A stretch of 5,274 bases of DNA from an uncultured Eubacteriales bacterium. GTDB taxonomy: Bacteria; Bacillota; Clostridia; Christensenellales; UBA1242. Below, piece by piece: positions 1 through 5,274 of this stretch. The notes under the pieces are model-generated. The model worked only from the letters and a program-made list of their open reading frames with translations. It searched no databases and had not been told where the DNA came from. How positions within the stretch are numbered: the stretch's first letter is position 1; every line of letters starts with the position of its first letter. Position numbers and translations under genes: made by a program. The stretch spans positions 1-5,274 of the forward strand of contig CARFEX010000065.1 of NCBI GenBank assembly GCA_948971535.1. The letters are read 5' to 3'.

Positions 1-130
1 CAAGAAGAACTATAGGCAATGCTATAGAAAGAGCAACAACACATGCTATACCTAAGGAAAGAAAAGCTAAATTTCTTTTACCCTTTTTTGTTTTTGTATT
101 AAAAACTTGTTTTTTATTTGATTTATTCAT
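1..130 (-). CDS. 5' part of a gene for an unidentified membrane-anchored protein
   Basis: Only the first 43 codons are inside the window; the gene continues past base 1. Residues 1-20 form a strongly basic tail (eight Lys/Arg, starting MNKSNKKQVF). Residues 21-43 form an unbroken hydrophobic stretch (LAFLSLGIACVVALSIALPI and on), the pattern of an uncleaved signal anchor with the N-terminus in the cytoplasm. Cys30 sits in GIAC, which lacks the Leu/Val/Ile expected at lipobox position -3, so a lipoprotein is unlikely. An AGGAG at 145-149 lies 14 nt before the ATG, which is long; no ATG, GTG or TTG gives a better in-frame spacing. The gene lies beyond the ftsW terminator and probably has its own promoter. 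In dcw clusters a basic tail plus one membrane segment fits FtsQ/DivIB or a class B PBP, but many other proteins look like this, so I assign no function. Confidence 0.6.
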   Translation of the reverse strand, partial: MNKSNKKQVFNTKTKKGKRNLAFLSLGIACVVALSIALPIVLL

Positions 131-182
131 TGTAATTTTTGCAACTCCTAAAAATAAATTTTGAAATTAACATTGATATTTT

Positions 183-188
183 ATTATA
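183..188 (-). promoter_or_regulatory. possible -10 box for the gene at 1-130
   Basis: The minus strand reads TATAAT, a perfect sigma-70/sigma-A -10 consensus, 52 nt before the ATG at 130. I see no convincing -35 box 16-18 nt upstream (the bases there read around AGCTCT) and no extended -10 TG. In DNA this A/T-rich a TATAAT can occur by chance. It is the best candidate because the terminator at 303-334 implies that the downstream gene needs a promoter of its own in 131-302. Confidence 0.3.
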
Positions 189-302
189 AGAAAACAAAAA
201 AGTAAAGAGCTTTTGTGCAAATTCATCTCCTTTGAAGCTTATACTGACAATCAATGACAAAAAAATCAGAATTTTATAATTCTATTAAAAGAAAAATTAG
301 TT

Positions 303-334
303 AAAAAAAATCCGAACTTGAATAGTCGGATTTT
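303..334 (-). terminator. intrinsic terminator ending the mur-ftsW operon
   Basis: On the minus strand AAAATCCGA (334-326) pairs perfectly with TCGGATTTT (315-307) around the 10-nt loop CTATTCAAGT, and the T run continues to base 303, giving eight T in a row after the G/C part of the stem. This is a textbook Rho-independent terminator. It begins 17 nt after the ftsW stop codon, so it most likely ends the transcript that carries murE, mraY, murD and ftsW. The plus-strand copy has only four T before A interrupts, so it should work mainly in the minus direction. Confidence 0.9.
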
Positions 335-350
335 AATAAAATCAAATACA

Positions 351-1517
351 CTAGCGCAATTTCTTTTTTCTGATTTTGAAACCGCTTAGCTTTAATGAAT
401 GTGCTTTTTCACCTGCATTTTGCCTTAGTATGTTCAAACATATTCCCACACCAGCCATAAACATCATAACACTTGTTCCACCAGAGCTAATAAAAGGTAG
501 AGGTAAACCTGTTGGCGGAATTGAGCCTGTCACAACAGCAATATTAAGAAGCGTTTGCACTCCAATAATAAATGCTATACCACAAGCAAGAAGTGAACCA
601 AATCTATCTTTAGCGTTTAGTCCAATTTTAATAATTAAAATAACAAGACTTAAAAATACTCCCATAAGAGCAATTAGCCCAAAGAAACCAATTTCTTCAC
701 CTATTATTGACAAAATAAAATCTGATTCTGCAAAAGGAAGAAAAAGATATTTTTGTCTAGAATTAAAAATACCAGTTCCGAACCAACCACCTGAGCCAAG
801 TGAGTAAAGCGATTGAATAAGTTGAAATCCCTCTCCTTGTGGCGAAGCCCAAGGGTCTAAAAATGCAAGAAGTCTTTTAAGTCTATAAGGCTCCAAAATA
901 ATCAAAAGAGGAACAAAGCCTGCTGCTGGAATTGAAAACATCAAAGTATGTTTTTTGCTCATACCTCCAATTATCATCATAAAAAGAGTGACAAAAGCTA
1001 TGCACATAGTAACACTCATACTAGGCTCTAACATGATGAGTAGGCATAGACTTCCTCCTACCATTAGAATAGGTAAAAGCCCTTTTAATGTTTTTACCTT
1101 GTCATGATTATCTGAGAGATAACTGGCACAGAAAATAACTAGTGCAAACTTGGCAATTTCTGATGGCTGAATAGAAATACCTAAAATTGAAACCCACCTT
1201 TTTGCACCATAACTTTCCATACCAAGTCCAGGAATAAATACAAGTATTAGTAAAACAATAGAAACTCCTACAATCCACCACTTGTATTTTTTGAGTTCAT
1301 GATAATCAAAAAAGGTGAAAAAAATCATTGCACATATGCCCATGAGTACACCCATGACCTGTTTTATCAAGAAGAAATAACGATTGCCATAATGATGTTG
1401 AGCAGAATAAAAACTCGCACTATAAACCATAAGACAACCAAAAGAGGTTAATGCTAGAACAATGCAAACTATTGCTATTAAATTTTTATTTAAGCTCAAT
1501 TTTTTCATAACAGTCAA
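351..1517 (-). CDS. ftsW: FtsW/SpoVE-type SEDS peptidoglycan glycosyltransferase
   Basis: Polytopic membrane protein of 388 residues, normal for the SEDS family, with about ten hydrophobic segments. Family landmarks in order are VYSAS (31-35), GAKRW (104-108), QPSEIAKF (117-124), PYRLKR (210-215), DPW (221-223), QSLYSLGSGG (235-244), SDF with Asp266, EEIG (274-277) and PPTGLPLPFISSGG (334-347). SEDS proteins polymerise lipid II with a partner class B PBP. Asp266 aligns with the essential Asp of the large extracellular loop in FtsW/RodA. The segment usually written E/QPDxGT reads EPSMS (164-168), and LPE before the catalytic loop reads LPF (260-262). The tail is very basic (GFKIRKKKLR) and cytoplasmic. 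TTG at 1517 is preferred to ATG at 1508 because AAGGAG lies 7 nt before the TTG and 16 nt before the ATG. The gene overlaps murD by 32 nt. Position after murD favours FtsW or sporulation SpoVE over RodA; sequence alone does not separate FtsW from SpoVE. Confidence 0.93.
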   Translation of the reverse strand: MTVMKKLSLNKNLIAIVCIVLALTSFGCLMVYSASFYSAQHHYGNRYFFLIKQVMGVLMGICAMIFFTFFDYHELKKYKWWIVGVSIVLLILVFIPGLGMESYGAKRWVSILGISIQPSEIAKFALVIFCASYLSDNHDKVKTLKGLLPILMVGGSLCLLIMLEPSMSVTMCIAFVTLFMMIIGGMSKKHTLMFSIPAAGFVPLLIILEPYRLKRLLAFLDPWASPQGEGFQLIQSLYSLGSGGWFGTGIFNSRQKYLFLPFAESDFILSIIGEEIGFFGLIALMGVFLSLVILIIKIGLNAKDRFGSLLACGIAFIIGVQTLLNIAVVTGSIPPTGLPLPFISSGGTSVMMFMAGVGICLNILRQNAGEKAHSLKLSGFKIRKKKLR

Positions 1518-2796
1518 ACATCAACTCCTTAAATACATCACCTCTAATAGCATAAGAACCAAATTCATCAAAACTCGCACAGCCAGGAGAAAGCAATATT
1601 ATCTGACCTTCCTCAGCATGCCTGCGCACAAAATTAACACAGCTTTTCATAGTCTTAAATAGCTCAGGATTATAACCAAACCTTTTCGCCGAAGAATATA
1701 AATATTCACCTGCCTCACCAAATAGATAAAGATGTTCAAACTCATAGCCACGACTAAAAAATTCATCAAAATCACAGTTTTTATTTTGACCACCCATTAG
1801 CAACGTTAATCTATTTTCGCCAAGAGCCTGTATCGCCATTTCTACTGATGAAATATTGGTAGCTTTGCTATCATCAAAAACCTGTGCACCATTCAAAGAC
1901 CCCACATACTCAAGTCTATGTGGTGGAACTTTAAAGGAACTTATTCCTGCCTTTATAAACTTTGGTTTAATTTTAAGTTTTGAACATATCGCAACGCAAG
2001 CCATAACATTTTCAAGATTTTTTTGTCCAAATAAAGGCACATCGCTACAAGAAATTATTTTTGTTTTGTTAAAGTAAATCCAGTTATTTTTGATAAAAAC
2101 ACCCTTATTCAAGATTTTTTTTGAAAAGTAAAGCACTTTTTTTGAAATTCTAAAGTTTCTAGCAATATCATCATCAAAATTCAGCACAACCTTTTGTAAA
2201 GGTGAAGTTGATATAATTTTACGTTTTGTTCGTATATACTCATCATAACTACCATGCCTATCCAAATGGTCGGGAGCAATATTTAAAACACAGGCAATAT
2301 CTGCTTTGAAAATAGAAGTTAACTCTAATTGAAAATTGCTAACCTCACAAACATACAAACTATCCTTTCCGCCTTCTTCACAAACAGAGGAAAAAGGGAG
2401 ACCAATATTACCACAGACGAAAGTCTTTTTACCAGCTTCTTTTAAAACTTTTCCTACAAGCGAAGTAACAGTCGTTTTGCCATTTGTTCCTGTTATACCA
2501 ATAACTTTTCCTTTACAAAAAGAAAAGGCAAGGTCAAGTTCGGATATGATAGGAGTTTTACTAAGAAGAAAATGAGATATTATTTCATTTCCTATAACTT
2601 TAACTCCTGGGCTAACAACTATTAGGTCATAGTGGTTAATTGTAGGGTTTTTATCAAAAGCATAGAAGGAACCAAACCTTTCTTCTTCGTCATAAAAACT
2701 TATACATGCACCCTTTTTGTGGAGGAGTTTGCAAACCGCTTGCCCACTCACTCCCATACCGTAAACTAAGACTTTCTTGCCTTTTAAATTTTTCAT
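1486..2796 (-). CDS. murD: UDP-N-acetylmuramoyl-L-alanine--D-glutamate ligase
   Basis: Cytoplasmic Mur ligase of 436 residues, close to the usual 430-460. It joins D-Glu to UDP-MurNAc-L-Ala using ATP. Domain 1 (about 1-95) has the N-terminal Rossmann-like start VYGMGVSG (11-18). Domain 2 has the P-loop TGTNGKTT (102-109), GNIGLP (129-134), EVSNFQLE (151-158) and NIAPDHLDRH (172-181). Lys191 is the expected carbamylated, metal-coordinating lysine. Domain 3 has PHRLE (292-296), DDSKATN (308-314) and LSPGCASFDEF (402-412). EVSNFQLE has Asn where Ser is common, and GGQNKNCDF (335-343) departs from GGxDKGxDF; neither is expected to disable the enzyme. I chose ATG at 2796, not the longer reading from 2844, because AGGAG lies just before it, the protein then begins at the family's normal point, and the ATG overlaps the mraY stop as ATGA. 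Ends in TAA within the start of ftsW. Confidence 0.97.
   Translation of the reverse strand: MKNLKGKKVLVYGMGVSGQAVCKLLHKKGACISFYDEEERFGSFYAFDKNPTINHYDLIVVSPGVKVIGNEIISHFLLSKTPIISELDLAFSFCKGKVIGITGTNGKTTVTSLVGKVLKEAGKKTFVCGNIGLPFSSVCEEGGKDSLYVCEVSNFQLELTSIFKADIACVLNIAPDHLDRHGSYDEYIRTKRKIISTSPLQKVVLNFDDDIARNFRISKKVLYFSKKILNKGVFIKNNWIYFNKTKIISCSDVPLFGQKNLENVMACVAICSKLKIKPKFIKAGISSFKVPPHRLEYVGSLNGAQVFDDSKATNISSVEMAIQALGENRLTLLMGGQNKNCDFDEFFSRGYEFEHLYLFGEAGEYLYSSAKRFGYNPELFKTMKSCVNFVRRHAEEGQIILLSPGCASFDEFGSYAIRGDVFKELMFDCYEKIELK
1525..1530 (-). promoter_or_regulatory. ribosome binding site that decides the ftsW TTG start
   Basis: AAGGAG on the minus strand, inside the 3' end of murD. It is 7 nt from TTG at 1517 and 16 nt from the in-frame ATG at 1508. 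ATG at 1521, only 3 nt away, is a Met codon in the murD frame. The spacing supports the TTG. Confidence 0.75.
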
Positions 2797-3767
2797 ATAG
2801 CTCCTGTAACAAACAAATATCCAAGTGTTGCAGATAGACCACAAACTATGGTTATTATTATATATATTGTTACAATTCTATTTTCATGCACTCCAAGTTG
2901 TTCAAAGTGATGATGAAGAGGAGCCATTTTAAATATTCGCTTTTTTGTTTTTTTGTAATAAGCAACTTGTAGTATGTCTGAAACAACAGTTAGTACAAAC
3001 AAAATACCAATTATCGGCATAATCAGTTCAAGTCCAGAAAACACTGCAAGAGAAGCTATAAGTCCTCCAAGTGCAAGGGAACCTGTATCTCCCATAAAAA
3101 TCTTTGCAGGAAATCCATTAAATGCAATAAAAGCAATTATCGCACCAACCATAGCAAAACTGACAATAGCTAGATTTTCAAAGCCAGAGAGAAGAGCAAG
3201 TATAATACCAAAAAAAACAAGATATGCACTGCTAACTCCTCCAGCAAGACCGTCAAGACCATCTGCTAGATTTACACTGTTTGTAACCGCCACATAAAAG
3301 AAAACTATAAACGGAATTATCCAAAACCCTAAATCAAGTTTTAAGCCAAATAGGTCAAGGCTTGTCCCTACATTTAGATAAATATAGATTGCAATAATAA
3401 GGGCAATACCCACCTGACCGATAATCTTCTGATAGGGTTTTAAGCCTTCATTTTGATGAAAACGAATTTTTATAAAATCATCCAAAAAGCCTAAAATTCC
3501 ATAACCAAGCATTATAAGTAGAACAAGTAGTGAATTAAAATAATCAGGTCTAAAAAAAATAAATATGCAGGAAGCTAAGATACCTGATAAAATAAATATC
3601 CATCCACCCATTGTGGGTGTTCCACTTTTCCCAGCATGCTTGTCCACATAATGCAAGATAGTTTGCGAAACTTTAAGTTTTTTGCAAACTATTAAAATTG
3701 GATAAGCAAGCATCAGTCCAATAGCAAGAGCTGAAAGAAAAGCAAGAATATAATCACGAATTGCCAT
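2793..3767 (-). CDS. mraY: phospho-N-acetylmuramoyl-pentapeptide transferase (MraY)
   Basis: Integral membrane enzyme of 324 residues, normal length for Gram-positive MraY, with about ten hydrophobic segments. It transfers phospho-MurNAc-pentapeptide from UDP to undecaprenyl phosphate, making lipid I on the cytoplasmic face. Signature motifs in order are GKSGTPTMGG (46-55), the Asp pair in GFLDDFIK (Asp96-Asp97), the nucleotide-binding stretch TNSVNLADGLDGLAGG (162-177), FMGDTGSLALGG (224-235, catalytic-site Asp227) and PLHHHFE (283-289). All the acidic and histidine residues expected of the family are present. The start is taken as ATG at 3767, because GGAG at 3774-3777 lies 6 nt before it. 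ATG at 3779 would add four residues, but it abuts that GGAG and has only a weak site of its own. The gene overlaps murE by 14 nt and ends TGA within the murD start. Confidence 0.97.
   Translation of the reverse strand: MAIRDYILAFLSALAIGLMLAYPILIVCKKLKVSQTILHYVDKHAGKSGTPTMGGWIFILSGILASCIFIFFRPDYFNSLLVLLIMLGYGILGFLDDFIKIRFHQNEGLKPYQKIIGQVGIALIIAIYIYLNVGTSLDLFGLKLDLGFWIIPFIVFFYVAVTNSVNLADGLDGLAGGVSSAYLVFFGIILALLSGFENLAIVSFAMVGAIIAFIAFNGFPAKIFMGDTGSLALGGLIASLAVFSGLELIMPIIGILFVLTVVSDILQVAYYKKTKKRIFKMAPLHHHFEQLGVHENRIVTIYIIITIVCGLSATLGYLFVTGAI
2801..2805 (-). promoter_or_regulatory. ribosome binding site of murD
   Basis: AGGAG inside the last codons of mraY, 4 nt before the murD ATG at 2796. The spacing is a little short, but the ATGA stop/start overlap should allow ribosomes finishing mraY to restart on murD. 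It supports the short murD start over the one 16 codons upstream. Confidence 0.75.
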
Positions 3768-5220
3768 TTTGTTCTCCATTTACTTCTGAAATTTGATTGC
3801 GAAAAGCTCCATATACTACATCAAAGTCATTATAAGGTAATTTTTCACCTTTTATTTCTTGGTATTTTTCACCACCTTTGCCAGCAATGATAAGAGTATC
3901 ACCTGTTTCACAAAGTTCGATAGCCTTCTCAATAGCATTTTTGCGATTTTCTATAACTAAATAGTCGCCACTAACCCCTTTTTTGATTTCCTCTATTATC
4001 TCTAATGGCTCTTCAAATCTAGGATTGTCACTAGTGATAACAATTATGTCAGAAAGTCGTGATGCTATATCTCCCATAATTGGACGCTTTAGCCTATCAC
4101 GGTTTCCACCACATCCAAAAAGTGTAACCACTTTACCTTTAGTCAGTTCACGTGCAGTTGAAATAACTTTTTCAAGACCGTCAGGAGTATGTGCGTAATC
4201 GATGACAATATTAATTCCTTTGCAAGTAATAACATTAAATCGACCTTCAACAGGTTTAATATACCTTAAACTCATTTGCAACAACTTTGAAGGAACTCCT
4301 ATTGACCTTGCAACAGTTATTCCTGCCAGCGAGTTTTCAACATTATAATTACCAATTAAGTTTGTTTTTATAGGAAAAACTTCATTTAAACAATTACAAA
4401 CAAATTTTGTGCTATCAAAACTTGTATCCACATTGACTGCAAATATATCGCTTGGCATTTCCAATCCATAAGATACAAGAGGAACATCAACATTGTCAAT
4501 AAGTGTCCTTGCATAATCATCATCGGCACATACAATAGCAAGTTTCATATTATTTTTATTGAAAAAAGAAAGTTTGCACTTTGAGTAATTATCCATAGTT
4601 TTAAAATAGTCAAGGTGGTCTTCTGTAATATTAGTTAAAACCCCAATTTCAAATTTTATACCTGATAGTTTTTTCAGTTCTATTGCATGAGCTGATGCTT
4701 CCATAACTACATATTCAACACCAGTTTCATACATATCTTTAAACAAACTGTGTAGTGCATAAGGGTCAGGAGTTGTGAAACCTGTTGGAGTAAGTTTGTT
4801 ATTGTAGTTTGCCCCCTCAGTTCCAATTATTCCAACCTTTAAACCTGCATCACGCAAAATTTCACCAATGAGATTTGTGGTTGTAGTTTTTCCGTTGGTG
4901 CCAGTGACAGCAATAAGTTTCAATTTATCGCAACATCTTGAAAAGTAATTTTTTGAAATTAGTGCATAGCTTTCTCTTGCGTCTGATGTAGAAATGATTT
5001 TGTCATTAGCTAGAAGCTGGTCAGATATAACAAAACTCGCACCATTTTTTATCGCCTCTTCGACATAATCGTTAGCATTAAAATTCTCACCATTAAGGCA
5101 AATAAAAATGTCTCCCTTCTTAACAAGTTTACTGTTTGTAGCTATTCCATTTACATCTTGCTCTAAATCAGAAACACTGCAAGTAAGTTTACAGTCTTTT
5201 AAAAGTTCACCTAACCTCAC
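3754..5220 (-). CDS. murE: UDP-MurNAc-tripeptide synthetase, predicted meso-diaminopimelate-adding
   Basis: Cytoplasmic Mur ligase of 488 residues, within the usual 480-500. It adds the third stem-peptide residue to UDP-MurNAc-L-Ala-D-Glu with ATP. Order of motifs: P-loop TGTNGKTTT (106-114), GFTTPDP (147-153), MEASAHA (173-179, usually MEVSSHA, with Mg ligand Glu174), TNITEDHLDYF (196-206), Lys216 as the likely carbamylated lysine, NYNVEN (291-296), DYAHTPDGLE (341-350), FGCGGNRDRLKRP (368-380), SDNPRFEEP (397-405) and AGKGGEKYQ (446-454). DNPR is the known signature of meso-DAP-adding MurE; lysine enzymes such as that of Staphylococcus lack its Arg. Glu451, which contacts DAP in the E. coli enzyme, is kept, but the usual His of GKGHE is Gly450. 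GTG at 5220 is chosen because AGGAGG lies 6 nt upstream. The protein continues four codons past the mraY start, so the two genes overlap. No murF follows. Confidence 0.96.
   Translation of the reverse strand: MRLGELLKDCKLTCSVSDLEQDVNGIATNSKLVKKGDIFICLNGENFNANDYVEEAIKNGASFVISDQLLANDKIISTSDARESYALISKNYFSRCCDKLKLIAVTGTNGKTTTTNLIGEILRDAGLKVGIIGTEGANYNNKLTPTGFTTPDPYALHSLFKDMYETGVEYVVMEASAHAIELKKLSGIKFEIGVLTNITEDHLDYFKTMDNYSKCKLSFFNKNNMKLAIVCADDDYARTLIDNVDVPLVSYGLEMPSDIFAVNVDTSFDSTKFVCNCLNEVFPIKTNLIGNYNVENSLAGITVARSIGVPSKLLQMSLRYIKPVEGRFNVITCKGINIVIDYAHTPDGLEKVISTARELTKGKVVTLFGCGGNRDRLKRPIMGDIASRLSDIIVITSDNPRFEEPLEIIEEIKKGVSGDYLVIENRKNAIEKAIELCETGDTLIIAGKGGEKYQEIKGEKLPYNDFDVVYGAFRNQISEVNGEQNGNS
3774..3777 (-). 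promoter_or_regulatory. ribosome binding site that decides the mraY start
   Basis: TGGAG on the minus strand (core GGAG), 6 nt before ATG at 3767 and overlapped by the alternative ATG at 3779. It lies within the last codons of murE, so mraY translation is probably coupled to murE. Confidence 0.6.
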
Positions 5221-5274
5221 AATCCACCTCCTCTAATATTGATAATATACATTTTAATAAGCTTACTCCAATAA
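5207..5274 (-). CDS. possible 3' end of an upstream gene overlapping murE
   Basis: The 54 nt upstream of murE are open on the minus strand in two of three frames. One frame, ending TGA at 5207-5209, reads IGVSLLKCILSILEEVDCEV then Arg and would overlap murE by 14 nt, the same size as the mraY/murE overlap. The other ends TGA at 5217-5219, a GTGA overlap with the murE start, and reads YWSKLIKMYIINIRGGGL. In the third frame TAA occurs at 5263-5265, which would leave a 42-nt gap. Since every other junction in this operon overlaps, an overlapping upstream gene is plausible, but about 20 codons are too few to choose the frame or name the product. The coordinates given follow the first frame. Confidence 0.3.
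   Translation of the reverse strand, partial: IGVSLLKCILSILEEVDCEVR
5227..5232 (-). promoter_or_regulatory. ribosome binding site of murE
   Basis: AGGAGG (followed by T) on the minus strand, 6 nt before the GTG at 5220. It is near-perfect anti-16S complementarity at an ideal distance, which settles GTG as the murE start. Confidence 0.85.

Noticed and set aside
10..29. CTATAG repeated twice near the window start
   Set aside because: It falls inside the hydrophobic coding segment of the partial gene and is explained by Leu/Ile/Ala codons.
254..280. Plus-strand promoter-like pair ATGACA and TATAAT pointing toward the 3' end of ftsW
   Set aside because: The spacer is only 15 nt, the region is very A/T-rich, and nothing on the plus strand downstream looks like a gene or RNA.
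268..283. Small inverted repeat AGAATT-TTAT-AATTCT
   Set aside because: The stem is 6 bp and almost all A/T, too weak for a terminator or a confident operator.
376..807. Plus-strand open frame of 143 codons
   Set aside because: It lies wholly antisense to ftsW, whose SEDS motifs cover the region. It has no ribosome binding site and no recognisable protein features.
1462..1662. Plus-strand open frame of 66 codons across the murD/ftsW junction
   Set aside because: Antisense to two confident genes, with no ribosome binding site or familiar motif.
2797..2844. Longer murD start adding 16 residues
   Set aside because: The extra residues are antisense to nothing but overlap mraY by 52 nt, lie before the normal MurD N-terminus, and the AGGAG at 2801-2805 points to ATG 2796.
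1856..4198. Several plus-strand open frames of 71-107 codons (around 1856, 2336, 2974 and 3983)
   Set aside because: All are antisense to well-supported murD, mraY or murE coding sequence and look like shadows of those genes.
5244..5271. Minus-strand TTGGAG and TATATT 16 nt apart upstream of murE
   Set aside because: The -35 match is poor, TATATT is common in such DNA, and the stretch may be the coding end of an upstream gene.

Overview
This is a low-GC (about one third G+C by eye) bacterial window carrying part of the division and cell wall (dcw) cluster. All recognisable genes lie on the minus strand. In transcription order, from high to low coordinates, they are murE, mraY, murD and an ftsW/spoVE-type SEDS gene. 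Strong AGGAGG-like ribosome binding sites, A/T-rich codons, GTG and TTG starts, and a MurE with the meso-diaminopimelate signature suggest a Bacillota (clostridial-type) genome, probably from an uncultured lineage. The genus cannot be read from this sequence. TGA is used as a stop by murE and mraY, so the genetic code is the ordinary one rather than that of the mollicutes.

Layout. 5207-5274 may hold the end of an upstream gene that runs into murE. 3754-5220 is murE (GTG start). 2793-3767 is mraY, whose start overlaps the murE end by 14 nt. 1486-2796 is murD, coupled to mraY by a 4-nt ATGA overlap. 351-1517 is ftsW, with a TTG start and a 32-nt overlap with murD. A clear intrinsic terminator at 303-334 ends the operon 17 nt after the ftsW stop. 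131-302 is an A/T-rich intergenic stretch with a possible -10 box, a short direct repeat and a very small ORF of doubtful reality. 1-130 is the start of another minus-strand gene encoding a membrane-anchored protein that I cannot name.

How the genes work together. MurD adds D-Glu to UDP-MurNAc-L-Ala, and MurE then adds the third residue (predicted meso-DAP). After MurF adds D-Ala-D-Ala, MraY moves the finished phospho-MurNAc-pentapeptide onto undecaprenyl phosphate. After MurG and flipping, FtsW polymerises lipid II at the septum with a class B PBP. Two things stand out: murF is missing from its usual place between murE and mraY, and transcription stops right after ftsW, where murG often follows. 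Otherwise this is a conventional housekeeping locus. I found no defence system, mobile element, CRISPR array or RNA gene in it.
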